From assembly GCA_029937635.1 (NCBI GenBank), contig JAPYPM010000036.1, forward strand, positions 1 to 13,019: a stretch of DNA of 13,019 bases, read 5' to 3'. A model generated the notes under the pieces. It saw only the letters and a list, made by a program, of their open reading frames with translations, searched no databases and was not told the origin of the DNA. Shown piece after piece: positions 7,416 through 13,019 of this stretch (position 1 is the stretch's first letter; every line of letters starts with the position of its first letter). Made by a program: the position numbers and the translations under genes. This DNA is from Nitrospinaceae bacterium. GTDB lineage: Bacteria > Nitrospinota > Nitrospinia > Nitrospinales > VA-1.

Positions 7416-7895
7416 TTTTTTCACTTTAGCGTTATCTGTTGATTCATTAAGCAGAGTTTTTATGGTTTTTTTTAAGATAGGATGGTGGAGATTTTCTGCT
7501 ATTTCACATAGCGGTATCAAAACGAAATTTCGTTTTGAAATTTCAGGATGAGGTATGGTGATTTCTTCCTGGTTTAAAATTTGGTTATCATAAAATAGTA
7601 AGTCCAAGTCAATCAGTCGGGGTCCCCATTTTTCTTGTCTAACTCTTCCCATAGTAGACTCTATATTTAATAAATTAGTAAGTAGTTTTATAGGAGTTAA
7701 GGAGGTGTTAATTTTGATCGCTGAGTTAATAAACCATTCTTGCTGAATAGGACCAATAGGTGACGTTTGATAAAACGAAGACTTGGATATGATTTTTATA
7801 GAATCATGTTTTGATATTTCATGAATTGCCTCTATACAATTACCGCGTGGGTTGCCAATGTTTGACCCTATTGCAATGTAGGCTATATGTTTCAT
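7398..7895 (-). CDS. folK: 2-amino-4-hydroxy-6-hydroxymethyldihydropteridine pyrophosphokinase (HPPK)
   Basis: A 165-residue enzyme of folate synthesis that transfers pyrophosphate from ATP to 6-hydroxymethyl-7,8-dihydropterin. Conserved features are A-I-G-S-N-I-G-N (8-15), Q-T-S-P-I-G (43-48) and Q-x-x-W-F-I-N-S-A (51-59). G-P-R-L-I-D-L-D-L-L-F-Y (91-102) contains the Mg2+-binding Asp pair D96/D98. P-H-P-E-I-S-K-R-N-F-V-L-x-P-L (115-129) completes the signature, and the length matches single-domain FolK. No Shine-Dalgarno sequence is visible before the ATG. An out-of-frame ATG-CAA-TGA overlaps the start region from three bases upstream. The last 18 bases overlap the end of the convergent thiI, so the final residues are shared coding DNA. 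It lies 116 bases downstream of dapL on the same strand. Confidence 0.93.
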   Translation of the reverse strand: MKHIAYIAIGSNIGNPRGNCIEAIHEISKHDSIKIISKSSFYQTSPIGPIQQEWFINSAIKINTSLTPIKLLTNLLNIESTMGRVRQEKWGPRLIDLDLLFYDNQILNQEEITIPHPEISKRNFVLIPLCEIAENLHHPILKKTIKTLLNESTDNAKVKKLNPTI

Positions 7896-7935
7896 TGCAT
7901 TGAATAGTTCTTAAAGGAGGGGCTAGTTTCTGATA

Positions 7936-7941
7936 ATTATA
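7936..7941 (-). promoter_or_regulatory. Possible -10 element for folK
   Basis: Read on the minus strand, TATAAT lies 40 bases before the folK start, in the dapL-folK gap. A perfect 8-base palindrome (AACCGGTT, 7943-7950) sits one base further upstream, inside the spacer region. No good -35 hexamer is seen, so folK may equally depend on readthrough from dapL. Confidence 0.3.
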
Positions 7942-8011
7942 GAACCGGTTTTATGAAGAGATATTACTTTCTTCGGTAATCAATTTAAAATTTTTAGTAA
8001 TCTAAATCTAG

Positions 8012-9253
8012 TTAAAATTCAAAGTTTACAGTTAATAGCCTATTTTTAATTTCATTGATAATGCGTATTTCTTCTTCGATACCCTTAGCAGCAAAAGTTA
8101 CTGAAAAACGAGTAAAGTTTCCAACGTCATCCCATGGTACAGTTGAAATCATCATTTCTTTAATCAGGTACTGTGAAAATTCCTCCCCAGATTTAAATCT
8201 TTGTCCGCCCTTTATACCCTTTGGGGCTTCTACGTAAAGAAAAAATGACCCACCTGGCATAGTCGCATCAAACCCGACAGAGTTTAAGGCTTCAACTAAC
8301 GTGGCCAATCTGCGTCGATATTTTGCAAGAATTTTTTCAGTGATATCAGGGTTTTCCAGGGCATAGACTGCTGCTTTTTGAATAGCTGCAAACTGACCAG
8401 AGTCCATATTATCTTTTACGTGAGCGACCCCTTTAACGACTAATTCATTACCAACGATAAAAGCAATTCTCCACCCCGTCATATTATATGACTTGGAGAG
8501 TGAATGAATCTCTACACCCACATCCATGGCTCCTGGAATGGATAGGAAACTGGTTGGCTTTTCATCAAAGTTTAAAGCTCCATAAGCAGCATCCTGGACT
8601 ATGACTACATCATATTGTTTGGCAAAATCAATCGCTTCTTCATAAAATGCACGAGTAGCATTTGCACCTGTAGGGTTGTTTGGGTAGTTCAAGTATAAAA
8701 GCTTAGTTTTTTTTGCAATATCTGGGGTGATTGATTTGAGATCAGGTAAAAAATTATTTTCTTTTGTGAGAGGCAAATTAACAACTTCTCCTCCTAGGTA
8801 TTGCGTGTGGGTGCCCATGACAGGGTATCCTGGAACAGTCATTAGAGTAATATCACCCGGGTTAATGAAGATCGATGGCAACATAGCGAGTCCAGGTTTA
8901 GCGCCAATTGTATGATTTACATGTTTGTTAGGGTCAAGGCCCTTAACATCAAAAACTTTATCCATATAAATTACAGCGGCATCCTTGAATTCTTGAATCC
9001 CATTATCTGTATAACCTCTATTTTCTGGTTTTTCGGATTCTAGTTGAAGCGTTTTAATCACTCCGGGGAAAGCCATTTCATCTGGTTCACCGACTCCTAG
9101 GTCAAAAAGTTCCTTTTTAGGGTTTTCCTCCATTGCCGCACGTTTAGCGCGTTTTATTTTTTCAAATTTATATATTTTTGTGTCTTTGCCGAATTTATTT
9201 CCACCAAGACGGTTTGCAAATAGATTTTGAATATAATTTTCTTTGTCGGACAT
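8012..9253 (-). CDS. dapL: LL-diaminopimelate aminotransferase
   Basis: A 413-residue PLP aminotransferase of fold type I. It is predicted to convert tetrahydrodipicolinate directly to LL-diaminopimelate, bypassing the succinylase/acetylase routes to lysine and peptidoglycan. Visible motifs are D-L-G-V-G-E-P-D-E-M (51-60), Y-P-N-N-P-T-G (190-196), D221 and Y224 in Q-D-A-A-Y, and the PLP lysine K254 in S-L-S-K-S-Y-N-M-T-G-W-R. The N-terminal stretch F-G-K-D-T-K-I-Y-K-F-E-K-I-K-R-A-K-R and the G-V-G-E-P-D-E-M form favour the DapL branch over aspartate aminotransferase, but substrate cannot be proved from sequence; other class I aminotransferases are the alternative. GGAG at 9263-9266 lies 9 bases before the ATG. 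Its own promoter is listed separately. Confidence 0.85.
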   Translation of the reverse strand: MSDKENYIQNLFANRLGGNKFGKDTKIYKFEKIKRAKRAAMEENPKKELFDLGVGEPDEMAFPGVIKTLQLESEKPENRGYTDNGIQEFKDAAVIYMDKVFDVKGLDPNKHVNHTIGAKPGLAMLPSIFINPGDITLMTVPGYPVMGTHTQYLGGEVVNLPLTKENNFLPDLKSITPDIAKKTKLLYLNYPNNPTGANATRAFYEEAIDFAKQYDVVIVQDAAYGALNFDEKPTSFLSIPGAMDVGVEIHSLSKSYNMTGWRIAFIVGNELVVKGVAHVKDNMDSGQFAAIQKAAVYALENPDITEKILAKYRRRLATLVEALNSVGFDATMPGGSFFLYVEAPKGIKGGQRFKSGEEFSQYLIKEMMISTVPWDDVGNFTRFSVTFAAKGIEEEIRIINEIKNRLLTVNFEF

Positions 9254-9296
9254 ATTAAATCACTCCATTAAAACAGTTGATATATGAATGGGGGAA

Positions 9297-9321
9297 ATAG
9301 ATTAGCAGCGGATCAATCTAT
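9297..9321. promoter_or_regulatory. Inverted repeat over the dapL -10/start site (possible operator)
   Basis: ATAGATT at 9297-9303 and its exact complement AATCTAT at 9315-9321 form a 7-base inverted repeat with an 11-base spacer. The second arm contains the whole -10 hexamer and the spacer includes the predicted start site. The position suits a repressor operator; it might instead be chance in AT-rich DNA. The centre-to-centre distance of 18 bases is somewhat longer than one helical turn. Confidence 0.35.
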
Positions 9322-9343
9322 CCAAAAAGGCTATGGCTGTCAA
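9315..9343 (-). promoter_or_regulatory. Sigma70-type promoter of dapL
   Basis: On the minus strand a perfect -35 hexamer TTGACA (9338-9343) is followed by exactly 17 bases and a -10 hexamer TAGATT (9315-9320, 4 of 6 matches to TATAAT). Transcription would start near 9308, giving a leader of roughly 55 bases before the dapL ATG. This is the best promoter in the window and separates dapL from the cytochrome cluster upstream. Confidence 0.65.
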
Positions 9344-9367
9344 TGATTTCAAAGTTAGCGAGAGTAG

Positions 9368-9757
9368 TTATTCCTCATCCTCATTGTCTGGGTCATCATC
9401 TTCTACTATAAGGTCTGCGATTTTTTGTGAATAACGTAGATATTTAATGATTTCCTTGATTTCAGGGTCGGATACTTTATTACGCTGCGAAGGCATTTTT
9501 TTTGAACCCTCAATGATTTGCTGATAAAACTTTTCATCAGAAAAATTTTCAGGTAGATACTCGAGGTCTATAAACCCTGGTGCTCTAGTGTTTTTACCAA
9601 GTGCATCGACGCCATGACAATTTGCACAAACTCGATGAAAATATTTTTGACCGGATTTAAATTCTATGGGAACTTTTTTAGTAGGTTTTGGTGCGCAGGA
9701 ATTTGCTAAAAACAGTATGATAGTTAATAGCATTATCAAAAATTGGTTTCGTTTCAT
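9368..9757 (-). CDS. Small lipoprotein mono-heme cytochrome c
   Basis: A 129-residue class I cytochrome c, probably membrane-anchored in the periplasm. A hydrophobic signal (residues 5-18) ends in a lipobox-like L-A-N-S-C with C21 as the likely lipidated cysteine. The heme site is C-A-N-C-H (44-48), and M88 in K-K-M-P-S is the likely sixth ligand. The segments G-Q-K-Y-F-H-R-V-C and D-P-E-I-K-E-I-I-K-Y-L-R are the usual first and last helices of the fold. The protein ends in a strongly acidic tail (E-D-D-D-P-D-N-E-D-E-E). GGAG at 9763-9766 lies 5 bases before the ATG and overlaps the gap after the repeat-protein gene, so it is the last gene of that cluster. Its electron partner cannot be told from the sequence. 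Confidence 0.85.
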   Translation of the reverse strand: MKRNQFLIMLLTIILFLANSCAPKPTKKVPIEFKSGQKYFHRVCANCHGVDALGKNTRAPGFIDLEYLPENFSDEKFYQQIIEGSKKMPSQRNKVSDPEIKEIIKYLRYSQKIADLIVEDDDPDNEDEE

Positions 9758-9768
9758 AAAAGCTCCAA

Positions 9769-10500
9769 TTATTTTTTCTTGATCATATCAGGTTTGCCAT
9801 CATGATTGCGGTCCAACTCTACTCGATTTAGCTTTTCATCTTCATTGTAATATTCCCAACGATCAATCTGTCCGTTTGAATTTGTATCGAATTTAATTAT
9901 GTTTATCTTTCCTGAGGGATAAAACTTTTGGAACTGATCAGGTGTGCCGTCTTTATTGGTATCAAACTTAACTTCTGTAATAATTTCGTTTGCATCAAAA
10001 ATCTCCCAACGATCTTTTTTTTCGTCATAGTTAGTGTCATAGTTAGAGCTAAATATTTTCCCTTGATCGTTAAATGTTTGCCAGCCATCTATTTTCCCAT
10101 CTTGGTTTTTATCTAGCTCAATACTAGCTATAGAGCCATTACGTTTAAAGTATTCTTTTTGACTTATTTTCCCAGAAAATAGGGTGTCTTTTTCAATTTT
10201 CTCAAGAGATCCATCGATGCGATAATATTGAAATTGATCCATTTTCCCATCGTAGTTTCTATCTACTTCAGCACGAATAGGAGATTTGTTTTTTTCGTAA
10301 ATATCGATCTGATCAATTATGCCATCATCATTATGATCATATTCTATTTTGATAATTTTTTTATCATCTGATATGTGGTGCCATTGATCCATTTTCCCAT
10401 CGAAATTATTATCTACCAGCAATACTTCTCCTTTTACTGGATAGGCTGAGAAACTAAAGAACATAAAAATAAGTAGTCTAAGAAATTTTAATTTTATCAT
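9769..10500 (-). CDS. Secreted protein of tandem 25-residue D-x-N-x-D-G repeats
   Basis: A 243-residue protein with an N-terminal signal sequence (hydrophobic residues 6-20, probable cleavage near 24). From residue 29 to the end it is repeats only: eight complete 25-residue units and a final 15-residue part unit, with no insertions or gaps. The consensus unit is φ-D-x-N-x-D-G-K-φ-D-x-W/F-x-x-φ, then a variable middle, G-x-I/L and an alternating φ/charged end. The Asp/Asn/Asp spacing resembles calcium-binding loops of EF-hand or thrombospondin-type-3 proteins, but no standard EF-hand helix pair is seen, so Ca2+ binding is inferred. Unit 4 (residues 104-128) has lost most ligands (K-D-T-L-F-S-G-K-I-S). 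The ATG overlaps the tonB stop (TAATG) and GGAGG lies 4 bases upstream. Function not recognised. Confidence 0.85.
   Translation of the reverse strand: MIKLKFLRLLIFMFFSFSAYPVKGEVLLVDNNFDGKMDQWHHISDDKKIIKIEYDHNDDGIIDQIDIYEKNKSPIRAEVDRNYDGKMDQFQYYRIDGSLEKIEKDTLFSGKISQKEYFKRNGSIASIELDKNQDGKIDGWQTFNDQGKIFSSNYDTNYDEKKDRWEIFDANEIITEVKFDTNKDGTPDQFQKFYPSGKINIIKFDTNSNGQIDRWEYYNEDEKLNRVELDRNHDGKPDMIKKK
9772..10416 (-). repeat. Nine coding tandem repeats, 75-base period
   Basis: This stretch encodes the repeat region of the secreted protein: units start every 75 bases from 10416 downward, the last being partial. At the DNA level most units have diverged, but a 20-base identical segment occurs at 10233-10252 and 10383-10402, exactly 150 bases (two units) apart, coding for the W/F-adjacent part of the G-K-M-D-Q core in units 3 and 1. 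Confidence 0.85.
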
Positions 10501-11567
10501 TATTCCTCCAGTACATACGAAATAGGGAGATTGAATGAAATAGAATTTTTGCCAAGAGGTTCTGGGATTGAGGGGTAGGGGGTTCCACGTCGAATCGTTT
10601 CTAAAGCAGCTTCATTAAGTATTTTGTAGCTTGAAACCTCGATTAATTTTAATTCAATCAACTCACCTTTGCTACCCAGAGTGAAGGTTACTATAGGTTC
10701 CCCTTCAAAACCTCTTTTACGTGCCATTCTTGGGTAGTATTTTGCTTCCGCTACTCTTTGCCAGATTTTCCTATGAAATCCTTGCCGTAACTCTCCCATA
10801 TTTAATGAAGATGAATTTTTAAACGTTGAAACTATTTTTTCCGTAGTGGTCGTTTGAGATGATTTAATAGACTCCTCACTAAAACCATCAGTGTGGGACA
10901 CCTTTCGTATAGAAGTGGAAAACTTAACCTTTTGATGCGTATTAGTTTTATGTATTGATGAAGATCTAGAATTATGTATATCGTTCGCTGGAAAACTTGA
11001 ATTACTAGAATGTTTAATGGCGGTGGATAGGTTTGCTTTATGTGTAATTAATGTATCTTTAGTAGGCGTTGAAGAAAAATTTATATTCTTTAGTGAGTAG
11101 TAGTCTTTTTTTAAAAGTTGAGGTGATATCGTTGAAATCGCTTGTCTGTAATATTCTTTAGAATTTATTCGAGAAGGTGAGTATTTAGTGTTCGAGGTTA
11201 ATCCTATTTGATCAATAGTTTTAGGGTTTCGTTTTTTTAAATGACTCTGCATATACTTTGGAGAGTTGTTGCTATGGGTTGGAGTTATTTCTGTAGAATC
11301 AAATTTTTTAATTTTAGTGAAAACAAATTTAGGAAAATGCTTTGATTGTATTGAGTATCTTTGAGTTACATGTTTTATACTTGCGGATTGAATTCCTTTT
11401 TCCTGAATTAGAGCCGTGACTTTAATTGGTGTTATGTTTGGAGACCTGGATGATAGATTAAAGGAGACTCCCGATAAAATATAAAAACCTGCGGCATGTA
11501 ACAATATTGAAAATAGCAATGTTGCCTTCAATCGGTTATTGCTCAGCCTTGTAGTAAAACTGTTCAT
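10500..11567 (-). CDS. tonB: TonB-family energy transducer with Ser/Thr/Lys-rich linker
   Basis: A 355-residue protein expected to pass proton-motive force from ExbB-ExbD to an outer-membrane receptor. The N-terminal helix (about 14-33) includes S20-x-x-x-H24, the same Ser/His spacing as the functionally essential pair in E. coli TonB. Residues about 45-260 are a low-complexity periplasmic linker rich in Ser, Thr, Lys, Asn and His instead of the usual Pro-Lys/Pro-Glu run. The C-terminal TonB domain covers about 265-355: Y-Y-P-R-M-A-R-K-R-G-F-E-G (277-289), F-T-L-G-S-K-G-E-L, N-E-A-A-L-E-T-I-R-R and the Y-P-S-I-P turn. It overlaps cobO by one base (TAATG), with AGGAA about 11 bases upstream. 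The cobO and BtuC/FecCD context suggests a corrinoid receptor. exbB and exbD are not in view. Confidence 0.87.
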   Translation of the reverse strand: MNSFTTRLSNNRLKATLLFSILLHAAGFYILSGVSFNLSSRSPNITPIKVTALIQEKGIQSASIKHVTQRYSIQSKHFPKFVFTKIKKFDSTEITPTHSNNSPKYMQSHLKKRNPKTIDQIGLTSNTKYSPSRINSKEYYRQAISTISPQLLKKDYYSLKNINFSSTPTKDTLITHKANLSTAIKHSSNSSFPANDIHNSRSSSIHKTNTHQKVKFSTSIRKVSHTDGFSEESIKSSQTTTTEKIVSTFKNSSSLNMGELRQGFHRKIWQRVAEAKYYPRMARKRGFEGEPIVTFTLGSKGELIELKLIEVSSYKILNEAALETIRRGTPYPSIPEPLGKNSISFNLPISYVLEE

Positions 11568-12121
11568 TAAAATTCTATTCCTTTTTGTGCAGGGATTCCC
11601 TGGTCATCATATGGGTGCTTAATAAGTTTCATCTCTGTGACTAAATCGGCCATTTCTATTAATTTTTCGTTAGCATTACGACCTGAACAAACCACATGTA
11701 CATCTTTTGGTTTGTTTCGTAGAGTTTCTAAAAATTCCTCTAGTGGAAAAAATTGGTAATCAAGGACGTAGTTGATTTCATCTAATATGACCATCTGGTA
11801 TTTATCACTCATTAATTTTTCTTTAGCGATTTCAAATGCATCTCGTGCTGTTTTTTTGTCTTGGTCTGTATTTTCTGTGTCCCAAGTGAACCCATCACCC
11901 ATAGCTTCATATTCAATATATTCTGAGAGTGCCTTTAGTGCCTTCCGTTCGCCAGCTTTCCAAGGTCCTTTCATAAACTGCATGATAAAGACATTCATTT
12001 TATTCCCTGCAGCGCGGAGCGCTAATCCAAAACTTGCTGTAGATTTTCCTTTTCCATCTCCCGTATTGACGATGATGAGTCCTTTTCTTTTTTTTGGATC
12101 ACTCTTTGCTGGTTTTTTCAT
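11567..12121 (-). CDS. cobO: Corrinoid adenosyltransferase (CobO/BtuR type)
   Basis: A 184-residue cytoplasmic enzyme that transfers the adenosyl group of ATP to cob(I)alamin or cob(I)yrinic acid a,c-diamide to make the adenosyl form of B12. The P-loop is G-D-G-K-G-K-S-T (21-28), preceded by V-N-T. Q-F-M-K-G-x-W-x-x-G-E (48-58), G-F-T-W (77-80), V-I-L-D-E-I-N-Y (111-118), S-G-R-N-A (146-150) and the end I-K-H-P-Y-D-x-x-G-x-P-A-Q-x-G-I-E all match the family. A short basic tail (K-K-P-A-K-S-D-P-K-K-R-K) precedes the fold. An AGAGG site lies about 9 bases before the ATG. It begins 16 bases after the permease gene and its stop overlaps the tonB start. This family can act in salvage or de novo synthesis; the transporter neighbour favours salvage. 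Confidence 0.93.
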   Translation of the reverse strand: MKKPAKSDPKKRKGLIIVNTGDGKGKSTASFGLALRAAGNKMNVFIMQFMKGPWKAGERKALKALSEYIEYEAMGDGFTWDTENTDQDKKTARDAFEIAKEKLMSDKYQMVILDEINYVLDYQFFPLEEFLETLRNKPKDVHVVCSGRNANEKLIEMADLVTEMKLIKHPYDDQGIPAQKGIEF

Positions 12122-12137
12122 TATAGTTTTCCTCTCT

Positions 12138-13019
12138 TTACGACTTGGGTCGTTTTAATAGCCACACAAAAAATGGCCCGCCGAGCATCGCAGTAATAAT
12201 GCCTACAGGAATTTCTGTCGGAGAAATAAGGGTTCTTGCTAACGTGTCACAGATAATAAGAAAACTTGCTCCAAAAAAAATAGAAGCGGGTAATAATATT
12301 CTTAAATCAGGTCCGACAATTAAGCGAACGATATGAGGTACAATGAGTCCTACAAATCCGATAGGTCCACTTAAAGAGACTACTGCTCCAGTTAATAAAG
12401 AGGCCATTATAAATCCGATTTTTTGTACTTTGATCACCTCGACGCCTCGACTCATTGCGGATTGAATTCCAGTACTCATAACGTTAAAGTCTCTCCCGTA
12501 AAACATGAGGACTGCAAACCCTATAAAAATCATAGGAGAGATGGATAAAAGAGTTTTATAGCTTGTGATATCAAGACCACCCATTAGCCAACGAACGATT
12601 CTAAAAGATTGTGTGAAATCAGAAAGGTAATGAATTAACATAACTAATGCCGCAAAAAAGAAATTTGCAGTTACTCCTGCAAGTAAAAGTATAGGTGTGG
12701 GAAAGTCTCCAGTGCGAGTTCTAGCTAACGAGAAAACCAGGCTAATCGCACCCAAAGATCCTAAAAAGGCCGCAATCGGAACAGTTGGGATGCCCGCTAT
12801 TGAATAAGGCAACCCTAGACTTATTGCTATAACAGCTCCTAGTGCAGCTCCACTTGAGACACCTAAAGTAAAAGGAGCAGCTAGGTCATTTCGTAGGAGT
12901 GATTGGAGAATAGCGCCAGCAACTGAAAGAGCTGCCCCAGTTAGTGCTGCTAAAATTATTCTTGGGATACGGGCTAAAAATAATATATTTGCATCAACAT
13001 TATCGTTAAATGCTAGATC
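12138..13019 (-). CDS. FecCD/BtuC-family ABC permease, 5' end outside window (partial)
   Basis: The frame is open from the right edge to the TAA at 12138-12140, giving 293 residues; only a short N-terminal part of the usual 330-350 is missing. Inner-membrane permease of the B12, heme and ferric-siderophore importers. R-I-P-R-I-I-L-A-A-L-T-G-A-A-L (18-32) followed by A-G-A-I-L-Q-S-L-L-R-N-D-L-A-A-P (34-49) and L-G-V-S-S-G-A-A-L-G (52-61) is the FecCD N-terminal signature, with Asp in place of the usual Pro in R-N-P-L-A. G-P-I-G-F-V-G-L-I-V-P-H-I-V-R near the middle of the C-terminal half is the ATPase-docking motif, and P-T-E-I-P-V-G-I-I-T-A-M-L-G-G-P-F-F closes the protein. cobO next door makes a corrinoid substrate most likely; iron or heme remain possible. 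Confidence 0.9.
   Translation of the reverse strand, partial: DLAFNDNVDANILFLARIPRIILAALTGAALSVAGAILQSLLRNDLAAPFTLGVSSGAALGAVIAISLGLPYSIAGIPTVPIAAFLGSLGAISLVFSLARTRTGDFPTPILLLAGVTANFFFAALVMLIHYLSDFTQSFRIVRWLMGGLDITSYKTLLSISPMIFIGFAVLMFYGRDFNVMSTGIQSAMSRGVEVIKVQKIGFIMASLLTGAVVSLSGPIGFVGLIVPHIVRLIVGPDLRILLPASIFFGASFLIICDTLARTLISPTEIPVGIITAMLGGPFFVWLLKRPKS

Noticed and set aside
7914..7979. Plus-strand AGGAGGGG and a short ATG frame of 8 codons in the dapL-folK gap
   Set aside because: The ribosome-site-like sequence is about 30 bases from the ATG and the peptide is too short and unsupported to call a gene or leader peptide.
7963..7980. Hairpin ATTAC/GTAAT after dapL as a terminator
   Set aside because: Five-base A/T-rich stem with no T-run in the minus direction.
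11772..12158. Plus-strand 128-codon frame opposite cobO
   Set aside because: It is antisense to a clearly conserved gene, and its composition is explained by the reverse strand of cobO.
12138..12812. Permease as a complete 224-residue gene starting at 12812
   Set aside because: The frame stays open to the window edge, and residues upstream of 12812 contain the conserved FecCD N-terminal motifs, so the gene is truncated by the window and not short.

Overview
This is an AT-rich bacterial window with tightly packed genes, 1- to 18-base overlaps between several neighbours, and repeated use of TTG starts. The gene content points to a Gram-negative bacterium: a TonB protein, a lipoprotein cytochrome c and a corrinoid-type import permease. 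It makes lysine or meso-diaminopimelate by the LL-diaminopimelate aminotransferase route and imports urea through a Urt ABC transporter. A marine nitrite-oxidiser-like or other deep-branching lineage (Nitrospinota-like) would fit, but that is a low-confidence guess. No rRNA, tRNA, CRISPR array, transposase or phage gene was seen.

Plus strand, 1-3588: the tail of urtB, then urtC, urtD and urtE of a urea transporter. A compact relative of dye-decolourising peroxidases (DyP) follows, in which the usual catalytic motif has changed. The urease genes that often follow urt are not in this window. A 251-base gap with a possible -10 element separates this operon from the next.

Plus strand, 3840-7415: thymidylate kinase (tmk), flavin prenyltransferase (ubiX), a cysteine desulfurase and thiI. 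The ThiI lacks a rhodanese domain and sits directly behind the desulfurase, which suggests a dedicated pair for tRNA 4-thiouridine. The 3' end of thiI overlaps the 3' end of the convergent folK.

Minus strand, 7398-9253: dapL, then folK downstream of it. dapL has a good sigma70-type promoter whose -10/start region is covered by a 7-base inverted repeat.

Minus strand, 9368-13019: a co-oriented cluster read from the right edge. It holds a BtuC/FecCD permease (5' end outside the window), cobO (corrinoid adenosyltransferase), tonB, a secreted protein made almost entirely of 25-residue D-x-N-x-D-G repeats, and a small lipoprotein cytochrome c. Two TAATG overlaps couple cobO-tonB and tonB-repeat protein. 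The first three genes suggest corrinoid uptake and activation. What the repeat protein and cytochrome do there is the most open question in the window.
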